A stretch of DNA of 64,000 nt from OLB9 sp041392785 (lineage in GTDB: Bacteria > Bacteroidota > Bacteroidia > Chitinophagales > Saprospiraceae), in NCBI GenBank assembly GCA_041392785.1, contig JAWKLK010000006.1, positions 124,001 to 188,000 of the forward strand, written 5' to 3'. The notes below the pieces were generated by a model. That model saw only the letters and a program-made list of their open reading frames with translations, ran no database searches and was not told the origin of the DNA. Position numbers and translations under genes: made by a program. How positions within the stretch are numbered: position 1 is the stretch's first letter; each line of letters begins with the position of its first letter. Positions 8,833 through 18,554 of the stretch are shown here, piece after piece.

Positions 8833-10368
8833 ATGGGTGCTTTAGATAAATATTCTGGTTCTTGGACTACTTCCCATGTAGTTCATTTGTATCATAGGGC
8901 TACTTATGGTGCTTCGATTTCACAAATTAAGGCTGGTGCAACTGGAGGTCTGGATTATTGCACCAATCTCCTATTTAAATCAAATCCATTGCCAGCTCCA
9001 CCTATAAATGCCAATTATACCTTAGATCCATTTGTTCCAATTGGTCAAACTTGGGTTAATCAACCTGCTGTACAAGGGGTAAATGGTTATCGTACGATTT
9101 CATTGAGAGCTTGGGCTATGGAAAATATTTTGACCAATCAGTTATCTATCACCGAAAAGATGGTCGTATTTTGGCATAACCATTTTGTGACCGCTGACAT
9201 TAATGACCCACGCATGTCCTATGAGTATATTCAGTTATTGCGTAAGCATGCCTTAGGAAATTTCAAGACCATGACTGAGGAAATAACAATTGACCCAGCT
9301 ATGCTCAATTATTTAAATGGTAGAGACAATACTAGAAGAGCTCCAAATGAAAATTATGCCAGAGAATTAATGGAATTATTTACCCTTGGTAAAGGTGCGT
9401 TAGCTGGGCCAGGGGATTATACGACGTTTACGGAGCTAGACGTCAAGGAAATAGCAAGGGCATTGACAGGCTGGATCGAATTAAGGGATGTTGCTCCTAT
9501 TGTGGCTGAGTATAGAGAAGCACGACATGACCTAAGCTCTAAAACACTTTCTCATCGGTTTAATAATGTTGTGATTGAAAATAATGGGGCGAACGAATAT
9601 AAAGATGTTATAAGAATTATTTTCGATCGGATAGAAGTATCTGAATTTATAGTTACAAAATTCTACAAATGGTTTGTCACCACATCGGTGACAGATGATG
9701 CAAAGGTTAATGTCATTCAACCACTAGCAAAAAAATTTAGAGAAGACAATTATGAAATAAAAAATGTACTTCAAATATTACTCTCTTCAAATCATTTTTA
9801 TGAATCATGTCATTTGGGCGCATTGGTCAAAGATCCTATTGCATTTGTAGTCAACCCACTGAACACATTTTCAGCAGCAATTCCTACAAATTTAGCTGAT
9901 AAGTATAGATATATGACTCTATTATACGGTTCTGCATTCATTCTACAAATGGGCATGTTTCAATGTCCTGCCGTAGCTGGATGGCAACCCACCTACCAAG
10001 AGCCCCTTTATAGTAAACTTTGGCTCAATTCACATACTTTACCAACAAGAAAAAAGTATACCGATGCCATTGTGGTTACGGCCCAAACAGATCAAAATTT
10101 CGATTTTCTTTCTCTGTTGGCCCAAGTCTCTGATCCAAGTGATTACAAATTGGTTGTAAGCGAATTGACTTCATATGTTTTTGCATTTCCTTTGACTGAA
10201 AATCAGGTAGATGTTCTTTCTGAACTTCTCATACCTCTTAATTGGACTCAGGTGTACAATAACTACGTAGCAGATCCAAACAATACGACAAAACAAACCC
10301 CATTGATCAATAGAATGAGAAACTTATTAATTTACATTATGAGAATGCCAGAATTTCATCTATTTTAA
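8833..10368 (+). CDS. DUF1800 family protein
   Basis: This 511-residue protein shows the DUF1800 pattern: HLYHRATYGAS near the N-terminus, EKMVVFWHNHFVT, an RAPNENYARELMELFTLG block (about residue 175), and the VKEIARALTGW and RHD-type segments that follow. The family is widespread in Bacteroidota, Planctomycetota and Proteobacteria, nearly always next to DUF1501, and has no established biochemical role. No signal peptide is visible at this start. The gap to the DUF1501 gene is only 12 bp, so they form one operon. Identity to the family is strong; function is unknown. Confidence 0.88.
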   Translation: MGALDKYSGSWTTSHVVHLYHRATYGASISQIKAGATGGLDYCTNLLFKSNPLPAPPINANYTLDPFVPIGQTWVNQPAVQGVNGYRTISLRAWAMENILTNQLSITEKMVVFWHNHFVTADINDPRMSYEYIQLLRKHALGNFKTMTEEITIDPAMLNYLNGRDNTRRAPNENYARELMELFTLGKGALAGPGDYTTFTELDVKEIARALTGWIELRDVAPIVAEYREARHDLSSKTLSHRFNNVVIENNGANEYKDVIRIIFDRIEVSEFIVTKFYKWFVTTSVTDDAKVNVIQPLAKKFREDNYEIKNVLQILLSSNHFYESCHLGALVKDPIAFVVNPLNTFSAAIPTNLADKYRYMTLLYGSAFILQMGMFQCPAVAGWQPTYQEPLYSKLWLNSHTLPTRKKYTDAIVVTAQTDQNFDFLSLLAQVSDPSDYKLVVSELTSYVFAFPLTENQVDVLSELLIPLNWTQVYNNYVADPNNTTKQTPLINRMRNLLIYIMRMPEFHLF

Positions 10369-10380
10369 AATTTCAAATCC

Positions 10381-11934
10381 ATGAAACGAAGACAGTTTAT
10401 ACAAAGCGGATCACTTATGTCCCTTCCTATTTTTTTGGGTGGACTTGAAGTCAATGCCATCGCAAAATCATCTCTATTTAACATGGTTAACAGTAATGAT
10501 GATCGTATTTTGGTATTAGTACAACTTAATGGTGGCAATGATGGTCTCAACATGGTCATTCCATTAGATCAATACACAGGACTTAATGCTTTGCGACCTT
10601 CTTTGGTATTACCCGAGACAAGTGTCTTGAAAATGACGGATAAGACTGGTTTAAATCCCAATATGGCAGGATTCAAACGACTTTTTGATGAAGAAAAAAT
10701 TGGTGTAGTGCAATCAGTAGGCTATCCAAATCAAAATAGATCACACTTCAGATCTACTGACATTTGGACTACTGCTTCAGATGCTGAAGATTATTTGACT
10801 ACTGGTTGGATAGGCAGATATCTTGATTTGAAATATCCTGGATTCCCTGAGGCTTATCCCAATTCAGAATACCCAGACCCATTTGCTATAACATTGGGTG
10901 CTGTAGTGTCTGAAACATGTCAAGGCAATGTTTCCAATTTCAGCTTTTCTTTGGTAAGCGAAAGTTCAATTTTAAATATTGAAGAATCAGAAGCTAGACA
11001 AGAAGATTCATCATGTTATTATGATAATTATAATTTTGTTAAAACTACAATATCCCAATCTAATGCATATGCCACGTCAGTATTAAAAGCTTTTGACAAT
11101 GGGAATAATATAGTATCTTATCCTGATGATAATAATTTGGCCGCACAACTCAAAATTGTTGCACAATTGATTTCTGGTGGGCTAGGCACTAAGATTTATG
11201 TGGTATCTTTAGGTGGATTTGACACCCATGCAAATCAAGTTCAAATAGGTGAACCAACTTTGGGAAGACACAATGAGTTATTAAAATCTGTATCTGATGC
11301 AGTGACAGTATTTGTTGATGATTGCGTTGCATTAGGCATAAATGAGCGTGTCATGGGGATGACATTTTCCGAATTTGGTAGACAAATAGCTGCAAATAAT
11401 AGTGTAGGTACAGACCACGGAACAGCAGCCCCACTGATCGTTTTTGGTACATGCGTTAATTCTCAAATTTTAGGTAACAATCCAACTATCCCTACTGAAA
11501 TAGCACCTCAAGAAGGTGTGCCAATGCAGTATGATTTTAGATCTGTCTATGCCACTTTGCTCGTTGATTGGCTTGGTGTTTCAGATGCTGATATCAAAAC
11601 TCTACTATTTGAAGACTTTACAAAACTGCCTTTAGTGAAAGGTTGTACCACTACAAATATTTTTGACAGTAAAAATACTGACTTCCAAATGTCAGTCTAT
11701 CCAAACCCAACAAGTAACAATACAACATTGGTTTTTACACTAGATCAAAATAGTAAAGTGCATATTTCTTTGTATGATGCATTGGGTTCGCTTATAGAAG
11801 TAGTCATGGATAGAAGCCTGAATGCAGGTGAACACAGTATTCAAATTGAATCAAATCAACTCACTCCAGGCGCATATAATATAAGAGTGCAATCTCAAAA
11901 TAAAGTACAAACAGTTAGATTTATTAGAGTTTAG
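10381..11934 (+). CDS. DUF1501 family protein with Tat-like signal and T9SS type A sorting domain
   Basis: The protein has 517 residues. It opens with a twin-arginine-like signal (MKRRQFIQSGSLMSLPIFLGG). The DUF1501 domain follows: VLVQLNGGNDGLNMVIPL, QNRSHFRSTDIW, VVSLGGFDTHANQ, FSEFGRQIAANNSVGTDHG. These are features of the alkaline-phosphatase-like superfamily, with D/H residues that could hold metal. The last ~80 residues (MSVYPNPTSNNTTLVFTL to VRFIRV) are a type A T9SS sorting domain. So it is probably moved by Tat or Sec and then exported by T9SS to the surface. It is cotranscribed with the DUF1800 gene. Substrate unknown. Confidence 0.88.
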   Translation: MKRRQFIQSGSLMSLPIFLGGLEVNAIAKSSLFNMVNSNDDRILVLVQLNGGNDGLNMVIPLDQYTGLNALRPSLVLPETSVLKMTDKTGLNPNMAGFKRLFDEEKIGVVQSVGYPNQNRSHFRSTDIWTTASDAEDYLTTGWIGRYLDLKYPGFPEAYPNSEYPDPFAITLGAVVSETCQGNVSNFSFSLVSESSILNIEESEARQEDSSCYYDNYNFVKTTISQSNAYATSVLKAFDNGNNIVSYPDDNNLAAQLKIVAQLISGGLGTKIYVVSLGGFDTHANQVQIGEPTLGRHNELLKSVSDAVTVFVDDCVALGINERVMGMTFSEFGRQIAANNSVGTDHGTAAPLIVFGTCVNSQILGNNPTIPTEIAPQEGVPMQYDFRSVYATLLVDWLGVSDADIKTLLFEDFTKLPLVKGCTTTNIFDSKNTDFQMSVYPNPTSNNTTLVFTLDQNSKVHISLYDALGSLIEVVMDRSLNAGEHSIQIESNQLTPGAYNIRVQSQNKVQTVRFIRV

Positions 11935-11955
11935 AAAAGTCAGAATGAGTCGTAG

Positions 11956-12537
11956 TTAAAGACTCATTATCCATTGTGATACATCAGTAAGGCTGTCCAA
12001 TTTACAGTCAGGGATAGAATCAGGAATAGAATCAATCAATTCATCTGTTCCTAATAAAATTGTTTTCATCCCTAACCGATTACCGAAAGCGATATCAGAG
12101 AGTGAATCTCCTACCATGACGGATTTCTTAAATTCTATGTCTGGAAAATCGGATTTCGCTTGCAATGCCATTCCGGGATTAGGCTTTCTACAAAATATGT
12201 TTTCTCCAAGATAAAATGGGCAATAATAGACATTATCAACATGCCCACCAAAATAAGTAATCGCTTCTAACATCTTTTCGTGTATGATAGCAAGATCATC
12301 GTGGGAATACAACCCTTTTTCAATACCAGCTTGATTGGTCACAACGCAAATCCGATTAAAAAAACCTGATAGCACAGAAATCGCATCTAGAACTCCTGGT
12401 AAAAATTTGAATTGGTCAAAATCTCTAACATAATCCCCAACTATTCGAGAATTGATCACTCCATCTCTATCGAGAAAGAGTGACCAAGTCGAATCTATTC
12501 GAAAAGTAGGCCAATTGTGCGTGACTTTAGTTTTCAT
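11956..12537 (-). CDS. HAD-IIIA phosphatase, GmhB/histidinol-phosphatase-like
   Basis: The 193-residue protein has HAD motif I FLDRDGVIN (Asp23, Asp25), motif II VVTNQAG, a CRKPNPGM segment and motif III/IV VMVGDSLSDIAFG. This is the pattern of D,D-heptose 1,7-bisphosphate 7-phosphatase (GmhB) and the HisB phosphatase domain. Those enzymes usually hold zinc with a four-ligand Cys/His loop. Here the loop reads CPFYLGENIFCRKPNPG, with only two cysteines and no histidine, so zinc binding is probably lost. Heptose synthesis and histidine synthesis are both possible; no neighbour decides. It overlaps nothing and ends 21 bp from the convergent DUF1501 gene. Confidence 0.78.
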   Translation of the reverse strand: MKTKVTHNWPTFRIDSTWSLFLDRDGVINSRIVGDYVRDFDQFKFLPGVLDAISVLSGFFNRICVVTNQAGIEKGLYSHDDLAIIHEKMLEAITYFGGHVDNVYYCPFYLGENIFCRKPNPGMALQAKSDFPDIEFKKSVMVGDSLSDIAFGNRLGMKTILLGTDELIDSIPDSIPDCKLDSLTDVSQWIMSL

Positions 12538-12559
12538 TTGGCTTACTGTTCTTTGAAAA

Positions 12560-13795
12560 TTACATTTGTATCTTGTGCATCAATCCACGATCTAAAGCAT
12601 CCAAAAATTCTTCTGTGTATAGATAGTGTTCTCCATGCTTCACATCATTGCCATGAATAATAACAGCCAAATCTTTTGTCATTTTTCCAGATTCAACCGT
12701 TTCGATACAGACAGATTCTAAAGCATCACAAAAATCAATTAAAGCTTGGTTTCCATCCAATTTTCCTCTAAAGGCGAGACCTCTTGTCCATGCAAAAATA
12801 GATGCAATAGGATTGGTAGAAGTGGGTTTTCCTTGTTGGTGCATACGATAGTGACGTGTCACCGTGCCATGTGCTGCTTCTGCTTCCATTGTGGATCCAT
12901 CAGGTGTCACAAGCACACTAGTCATCAAACCTAATGACCCAAAACCTTGTGCTACAGAATCAGATTGCACATCTCCATCGTAGTTCTTACACGCCCAAAC
13001 AAAACTACCATTCCATTTCATGGCACTGGCCACCATATCATCTATTAATCTGTGTTCATACACTATACCTGCTGCTTCAAATTTAGACTTATAGTCATTT
13101 TCATAAATGTCTTGGAAAATATCTTTGAATCTACCATCATATTTTTTCAAAATTGTATTTTTTGTAGAAAGGTATAATGGCCATTTTTTTGAAAGTGCCA
13201 TATTAAAACATGAATGCGCAAAACCTTTGATGGAATCATCAGTATTGTACATACACAAAGCTACACCATCACCTTTGAAGTCATATACTGTCCATGAAGT
13301 TTCCTCACCCGCTTCATTTGTGTATGTCATTGTGAGTTTTCCTTTGCCTTTTGTGACCACATCAGTTGCGCGATACTGGTCACCAAAAGCATGACGACCT
13401 ACTATGATCGGTGAAGTCCAGTTTGTTACCAACCTTGGTACATTGCTCATCACTATTGGCTCCCTGAATACAGTACCATCCAAAATATTTCTTATCGTTC
13501 CATTTGGAGATTTCCACATTTGCTTCAATCCAAATTCATCTACTCTTGCTTCATCTGGCGTGATGGTAGCACATTTGATTCCCACTCCATACTTTTTAAT
13601 TGCATTAGCGGCATCGATTGTCACTTGGTCATCAGTTTGATCTCTAAACTCTATCCCTAGATCATAATATTTTATATCAACATCAAGATAAGGCAATATC
13701 AATTTCTCTTTGATATACTTCCAAATTATTCTTGTCATTTCATCACCATCCAATTCTACAACAGGATTTGCTACTTTTATCTTATTAAAAGCCAT
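12560..13795 (-). CDS. icd: NADP-dependent isocitrate dehydrogenase (eukaryotic-type dimer)
   Basis: The 411-residue length and motifs fit the type II homodimeric NADP-dependent isocitrate dehydrogenase, which oxidatively decarboxylates isocitrate to 2-oxoglutarate in the TCA cycle. Diagnostic segments are VVELDGDEMTRIIWK at the N-terminus, KSPNGTIRNILDGTVFREPI (substrate-binding Ser/Asn/Arg), IDDMVASAMKWNGSFVWACK and AEAAHGTVTRHYR near the NADP site. It is cytoplasmic. A TATCTTTG promoter element lies 35 bp upstream, and the HAD gene follows 22 bp downstream, so the two may be cotranscribed. Confidence 0.96.
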   Translation of the reverse strand: MAFNKIKVANPVVELDGDEMTRIIWKYIKEKLILPYLDVDIKYYDLGIEFRDQTDDQVTIDAANAIKKYGVGIKCATITPDEARVDEFGLKQMWKSPNGTIRNILDGTVFREPIVMSNVPRLVTNWTSPIIVGRHAFGDQYRATDVVTKGKGKLTMTYTNEAGEETSWTVYDFKGDGVALCMYNTDDSIKGFAHSCFNMALSKKWPLYLSTKNTILKKYDGRFKDIFQDIYENDYKSKFEAAGIVYEHRLIDDMVASAMKWNGSFVWACKNYDGDVQSDSVAQGFGSLGLMTSVLVTPDGSTMEAEAAHGTVTRHYRMHQQGKPTSTNPIASIFAWTRGLAFRGKLDGNQALIDFCDALESVCIETVESGKMTKDLAVIIHGNDVKHGEHYLYTEEFLDALDRGLMHKIQM

Positions 13796-13830
13796 ATTAT
13801 ATATTTAATTTATTAATTGATTTAAAAATA

Positions 13831-13838
13831 CAAAGATA
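13831..13838 (-). promoter_or_regulatory. -7 element for icd
   Basis: The minus strand reads TATCTTTG, a perfect -7 consensus match, placing the predicted transcription start about 30 nt before the ATG at 13795. Confidence 0.5.
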
Positions 13839-13938
13839 CATATCATAAAACTTTCTTACTTGAAATCCAAGTGTTAAATATTTAATATATTAAATAAATT
13901 TAGTAGAAATTCATGAGTTTTAATCTTTCAAGATCAAA

Positions 13939-15003
13939 TTATTCAATGCTGAATGCTACTTGACTTACCGCCTTTGCTACTATTTCATTTAGGTTATACT
14001 CAAGGACAATTTTTTTTCCTTGCTCACTTTCAAACACATCTTTCAGATTATGTATTTTGGACCACGGTAAATTATTCTTGTTCATTAACCCTGTAAATTC
14101 AGCTAATGAAACTGACTTGATTCGCTCCGTAAGTATCGTCACCATTTCATTTCTGTACCTTACCCTATCACTATTTAAGATAAATCTCGAATCAATTATC
14201 TCCCCTAAGTTTAAAGATACCCATAATTTTGCAAACTGCGCATCACTGCCAATTGCCAATAATACCAACTCACCATCTGATGTCGTAAAAGTATCTCCAT
14301 AAGGTGCAATATTGGGATGCAATGTGCTCATAGGTTTAGGGATATGTTGGGCCATTAGATAATTGGAAGCTTGATTGGCCAAGGCGGACAAAGCAGATTT
14401 GTATAGGGAGACATGAATTATACTGCCTTCACCTGATTGATATTTTTTTAATACAGCCATCAATATGGCTTCCTTCATTTGATGTGCTGCGATTATATCA
14501 ATAAGTGCAACTGGAAGTTTTGCCATATGATTTTGATCGATGCCATTCATAGATATCCAACCTGTTTCTCCTTGCATTACAAGATCGTACCCAGGTCGTG
14601 GATCATCATAGTCATAAGCACTAAGTTGGGCGATGATTTTATCAGGAAATTTATTTTGAATTGCCTTTGGCGAAAGCCCAAATTTTTCACTTACTTTACG
14701 CTGAAAATTTGAAATAATGATATCATGTGCCTGTATTAAAGTCCACAATTTCTCTAGGTCATCTTCATTTTTGAAGTCAAGCATAATGATTTCTTTGCCA
14801 TAATTTGCAGATGCATAATAAGCTGAGAAATCAGAATTGGAATCTTCAGTGGTCAACTTCCATTGGCGTGTTGGGTCGCCTCCGATTGTCTTATTTTCAA
14901 TTTTTGTAACTTTACAACCTAACTCTGCGAAAAAAGATCCTGTGAGTGGACCTGCCAAGACAGATGACATATCTAAAACTTTCAGTGCAGAGATCACACC
15001 CAT
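13939..15003 (-). CDS. Class III (CaiB/BaiF) CoA-transferase
   Basis: The 354-residue protein begins ISALKVLDMSSVLAGPLTG and continues with AELGCKVTKIEN, both hallmarks of the family III CoA-transferase knot fold. ALIDIIAAHQMKEAI carries the Asp expected to form the acyl-anhydride/CoA-thioester intermediate, and KKYQSGEGSIIHVSLYKSAL is the conserved following segment. It swaps CoA between carboxylic acids, but the acids are unknown. It follows the 3-hydroxyacyl-CoA dehydrogenase by only 12 bp in the same direction, pointing to a shared role in acyl-CoA turnover. It is slightly shorter than typical members (about 380-400). Confidence 0.88.
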   Translation of the reverse strand: MGVISALKVLDMSSVLAGPLTGSFFAELGCKVTKIENKTIGGDPTRQWKLTTEDSNSDFSAYYASANYGKEIIMLDFKNEDDLEKLWTLIQAHDIIISNFQRKVSEKFGLSPKAIQNKFPDKIIAQLSAYDYDDPRPGYDLVMQGETGWISMNGIDQNHMAKLPVALIDIIAAHQMKEAILMAVLKKYQSGEGSIIHVSLYKSALSALANQASNYLMAQHIPKPMSTLHPNIAPYGDTFTTSDGELVLLAIGSDAQFAKLWVSLNLGEIIDSRFILNSDRVRYRNEMVTILTERIKSVSLAEFTGLMNKNNLPWSKIHNLKDVFESEQGKKIVLEYNLNEIVAKAVSQVAFSIE

Positions 15004-15015
15004 GTCATATTTTTT

Positions 15016-15909
15016 CTAGGTAAATTTTGCTGATACTTTAGTTTCTTTAGATGTAGGATCGTAGATATAAAAACCTACTCCTGTCTTCCTCCCAAGTTGA
15101 CCTGCTGTCACCATGTTGATAAGCAAAGGACATGGTGCATACTTAGGATTACCAAAACCTTGATGTAGTATTTGTAAGATAGATAAGCATACATCGAGCC
15201 CAATAAAATCTGCTAATTGCAGCGGCCCCATAGGGTGCGCCATACCTAAACGCATTACCGTATCTATTTCATCTACTCCTGCCACACCTTCATACAGGGT
15301 ATAGATCGCTTCATTGATCATTGGCATTAATATCCTATTTGCAACAAAACCAGGATAATCATTCACTTCTACTGGAATTTTACCCAAGGTAGTAGACAGA
15401 GACTTGATCGTATCACACACTTCCATTGATGTAGCGTAACCTTTGATCACTTCTATCAGTTTCATAACCGGCACCGGATTCATAAAATGCATTCCGATCA
15501 CTCTATCAGGTCTAGATGTGGCAGCGCCTATCTTAGTAAGTGAAATAGATGATGTATTGGAAGCCAAAATAGCATGCGCAGGAGCGAATTCATCAAGACT
15601 TTTAAAAATACTCAATTTTAAATCTATTCGTTCTGTAGCCGCTTCAACAACCAAATCGGTGCCTTTTACAGCATCTTCCATTGAAGTGGAGACAGAAATA
15701 TTGTTAATAGTTTTGGATTTATCTACTTCAGAAATAGCCTCTTTTTTCACCATTCTATCCAGATTTTTATTGATAGTTTCTACGGCTTTATCCAAAATAG
15801 CTTGATGAACATCGCATAAGACTACTGGAAAACCTGCGGTGGCAAAAACTTGTGCAATACCATTCCCCATAGTACCTGCTCCTATCACTGTTACTTTCTT
15901 TATTTCCAT
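15016..15909 (-). CDS. 3-hydroxyacyl-CoA (3-hydroxybutyryl-CoA) dehydrogenase
   Basis: From the chosen start the protein has 297 residues. It opens MEIKKVTVIGAGTMGNGIAQ, the NAD-binding Rossmann GxGxxG loop, and has ASNTSSISLTKIG and IGMHFMNPVPVMKLIEVI, including the catalytic-dyad His of this family. The C-terminal domain follows, with NRILMPMINEAI and LADFIGLDVCLSI. It reversibly oxidises 3-hydroxyacyl-CoA to 3-ketoacyl-CoA. A longer ORF begins at 15927, but a TATATTTG -7 element at 15936-15943 would leave almost no leader for it, so the second ATG is preferred. First gene of a two-gene operon with the CoA-transferase. Confidence 0.93.
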   Translation of the reverse strand: MEIKKVTVIGAGTMGNGIAQVFATAGFPVVLCDVHQAILDKAVETINKNLDRMVKKEAISEVDKSKTINNISVSTSMEDAVKGTDLVVEAATERIDLKLSIFKSLDEFAPAHAILASNTSSISLTKIGAATSRPDRVIGMHFMNPVPVMKLIEVIKGYATSMEVCDTIKSLSTTLGKIPVEVNDYPGFVANRILMPMINEAIYTLYEGVAGVDEIDTVMRLGMAHPMGPLQLADFIGLDVCLSILQILHQGFGNPKYAPCPLLINMVTAGQLGRKTGVGFYIYDPTSKETKVSAKFT

Positions 15910-15935
15910 TTCGCTCCATTTATGCATTGAAACTG

Positions 15936-15943
15936 CAAATATA
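15936..15943 (-). promoter_or_regulatory. -7 element for the acyl-CoA dehydrogenase/transferase operon
   Basis: The minus strand reads TATATTTG then C, a perfect -7 match, 26 nt upstream of the chosen start at 15909. Confidence 0.55.
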
Positions 15944-16098
15944 ATAAACTTCCATTAGTTCTTAAGCAGTGCAGATTGATCAATCCATGTATAAATATTA
16001 AAGTATTCCACTTGTTAAATAAAATCAATAAAGGTATAATTTCAAAAAATTATTAAAAAGTCATAACCTGAATCACAACGAAATTAAAAAAAACTTAA

Positions 16099-16106
16099 TA
16101 TTTTTG
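16099..16106 (+). promoter_or_regulatory. -7 element for the MoxR gene
   Basis: TATTTTTG matches the -7 consensus. It lies 26 nt upstream of the ATG at 16133 and makes the in-frame TTG at 16121 unlikely as a start. Confidence 0.5.
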
Positions 16107-16132
16107 TCCTTAACCAATCTTTGACAATACAT

Positions 16133-17125
16133 ATGGAAGGTTCTAATGAAGACACTTTGCAATTCAATCCCCGTGTGGACATTCACTCTGTCACCGATAT
16201 TTTAGAGAGAGCTAAGACAGAACTACATAAGGTTATAATAGGCCAAGATGACATGATAGAGCAGCTCCTGATAGCTATAATAGCAAATGGCCATGTCCTC
16301 ATTGAAGGTGTGCCTGGAGTAGCAAAAACACTAACAGCAAAGGTATTGGCAAAAGCCATCAATACGCAATTCTCAAGAATACAATTCACCCCTGATCTTA
16401 TGCCATCAGATATCTTAGGCACATTAGTGTTTAATGCTGGAAATAGCGATTTCGAATTCAAAAAAGGCCCAATTTTTTCAAATATCGTTTTGATTGATGA
16501 AATAAATAGAGCTCCGGCTAAAACTCAGGCAGCACTCTTCGAAGTCATGGAAGAAAGACAGATCACGATTGACTTACAGAAGTTTGAATTTGCTAAACCA
16601 TTTTTAGTAGTAGCGACTCAAAATCCAATAGAGCAAGAAGGGACATATCGACTTCCAGAGGCCCAACTGGATCGCTTTCTATTCAAGATTGACGTAGGAT
16701 ATCCCTCTCTCGCAGATGAAGTGCAGATATTGCAAAATGAACACTCATCAACTCATGAAATAAAAACAAATGTCATAGAACAGGTTATTGATGTTGTATC
16801 ATTAATGTACATTCAGAAACAGGCGCATTCAGTACGAGTAGAAAATGATATGATGGAATATATAGTCAAAATAGTTCAAGCCACGAGAAATAACCCAATG
16901 TTGTACCTTGGTGCTTCTCCTCGTGCTGCAATAGCCATATTAAATACTGCCAAAGCCCGAGCTATACTACACCAAAGAGATTTTATCATTCCAGAAGATG
17001 TGAAAGCAGTATCTTACCCTGTATTAGGTCATAGAATCATCCTTACTCCTGAGAAAGAAATGGAAGGTATCACAGGTAAACATATTATTTCCACCATCAT
17101 TGATGGTTTGGAAGTGCCTAGATAA
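16133..17125 (+). CDS. MoxR family AAA+ ATPase
   Basis: The 330-residue protein has a Walker A GVPGVAKT (about residues 59-66), Walker B IVLIDEINRA (about 118-127), a sensor segment VVATQNPIEQEG and the RLPEAQLDRF block of MoxR proteins. These chaperone-like ATPases work with VWA-domain partners to insert cofactors or mature envelope proteins. Here a DUF58 gene follows 68 bp downstream and a VWA membrane protein lies at 20.8-22.9 kb, convergent. The start at 16133 is preferred to the upstream TTG because of the promoter position. Confidence 0.94.
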   Translation: MEGSNEDTLQFNPRVDIHSVTDILERAKTELHKVIIGQDDMIEQLLIAIIANGHVLIEGVPGVAKTLTAKVLAKAINTQFSRIQFTPDLMPSDILGTLVFNAGNSDFEFKKGPIFSNIVLIDEINRAPAKTQAALFEVMEERQITIDLQKFEFAKPFLVVATQNPIEQEGTYRLPEAQLDRFLFKIDVGYPSLADEVQILQNEHSSTHEIKTNVIEQVIDVVSLMYIQKQAHSVRVENDMMEYIVKIVQATRNNPMLYLGASPRAAIAILNTAKARAILHQRDFIIPEDVKAVSYPVLGHRIILTPEKEMEGITGKHIISTIIDGLEVPR

Positions 17126-17193
17126 ACTGGTATGGGTAAAAGATATCAGGAATATTCCAAGCATTATTTATAGGAAAGCAATTTTATTTTATA

Positions 17194-18474
17194 GTGCTGA
17201 TAATAGCCGCAATTCTTATAATTGCATTCTTCCTACCCTTTCTTCTATATTTCGGATTGGCATTGTTAGTACTATTTGGTATTATAGTGTTTGCTGATTT
17301 TCTATTGCTTTTTTCAACCCAAAATGGCATAAGTGCAAAGCGAATGACTCCTGAGAAATTGTCAAATGGCGATATAAATACCATTCAGATCGACATCAAG
17401 AACCATTATAAATTCCCAATAGAAATTGATGTGGTTGACGAAATTCCATACATTTTTGAAGAGAGGTTATTTGCTATTAAATCCAAAATAGAAGCGGACA
17501 AGGGATGGTATTATAACTACACTTTAAAACCCGTGCAAAGAGGCACATATGATTTTGGAGCCATGCATATTTTTGTCAAGTCACCTATAAAAATGTTGAT
17601 ACGTAGATATTCAATGGATGAATCAGTAAGTATGCCAGTTTATCCTTCATTTATGAGAATGCGTGATCATTCCTTTACAACAGACCGACATCAAAATTCA
17701 CAGCATGGAGAACACAAAATCAGAAGAATTGGTCATTCAATGGAATTTGAAAAAATCAAGGAGTATGTGATGGGAGATGATGTGCGATCTCTCAATTGGA
17801 AAGCAACAGCAAAATCCAATAAACTCATGGTTAATCAATACCAAGAAGAGCGCTCCCAAACATTTTACTGTATCATAGACACTGGCAGAATAATGAAAAT
17901 GCCATTTGACGATCTGACTCTTTTAGACTATTCTATCAATGCAACCATAGCCTTAAGCAATGTAGTATTAAAAAGACACGATTTAATGGGTCTCATTACA
18001 TTCTCTAGAAAGGTGGATCACTTGACCAAGGCATCAAAAAGGGTAAAACAATTGGCTTATATCAATGAATCTTTATATAAACTCAAAACAGATTTCAAAG
18101 AATCAGATTTCCAACGATTGTATATCGAAATCAAAAAAAACATTCCCAATAGAAGTACGCTATTCATTTTTTCCAATTTTGAGACAATGGATGGAATGCA
18201 AAGACAATTGCAAGTGCTACAAAAATTAGCAAAAAACCATAAGGTTGTAGTTATAATGTTTCAAAACAGCGAATTAAATCATTATCTAGACCAATCCGCT
18301 GATACATTGACAAAAATTATATATAAAACTGTGGCAGAGAAACTATTATTTGAAAAAAAGCTTATCATTCAAGAATTGCAACTACATGGAATACCTACCA
18401 TTTTTACAGAACCACAAAAATTGTCATCATCAGTAATACAATTCTATTTACAAATGAAAAAAATGACATATTAG
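17194..18474 (+). CDS. DUF58 membrane protein (MoxR partner)
   Basis: The 426-residue protein starts with two hydrophobic segments (about residues 1-38) and then carries the DUF58 signature GDDVRSLNWKATAKSNKLMVNQ near residue 194, the position where the family consensus reads GDDxRxIDWxxSAR. The region after it resembles a VWA fold (FYCIIDTGRIM). Partner of the MoxR ATPase just upstream. The start is GTG at 17194: an in-frame TAA lies at 17137 and no ATG is available before residue 50, so GTG is the best choice. Confidence 0.9.
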   Translation: MLIIAAILIIAFFLPFLLYFGLALLVLFGIIVFADFLLLFSTQNGISAKRMTPEKLSNGDINTIQIDIKNHYKFPIEIDVVDEIPYIFEERLFAIKSKIEADKGWYYNYTLKPVQRGTYDFGAMHIFVKSPIKMLIRRYSMDESVSMPVYPSFMRMRDHSFTTDRHQNSQHGEHKIRRIGHSMEFEKIKEYVMGDDVRSLNWKATAKSNKLMVNQYQEERSQTFYCIIDTGRIMKMPFDDLTLLDYSINATIALSNVVLKRHDLMGLITFSRKVDHLTKASKRVKQLAYINESLYKLKTDFKESDFQRLYIEIKKNIPNRSTLFIFSNFETMDGMQRQLQVLQKLAKNHKVVVIMFQNSELNHYLDQSADTLTKIIYKTVAEKLLFEKKLIIQELQLHGIPTIFTEPQKLSSSVIQFYLQMKKMTY

Positions 18475-18554
18475 CACACTAGCTGAACTAATAGAATAGA
18501 TTAAGTGTTTATGTTTTTTATTTTTACACAAATATTTTACTTATAACGCATTAC

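Noticed and set aside
11944..11968. 8-bp inverted repeat between the DUF1501 and HAD genes
   Set aside because: It overlaps the HAD stop and has no T run on either strand.
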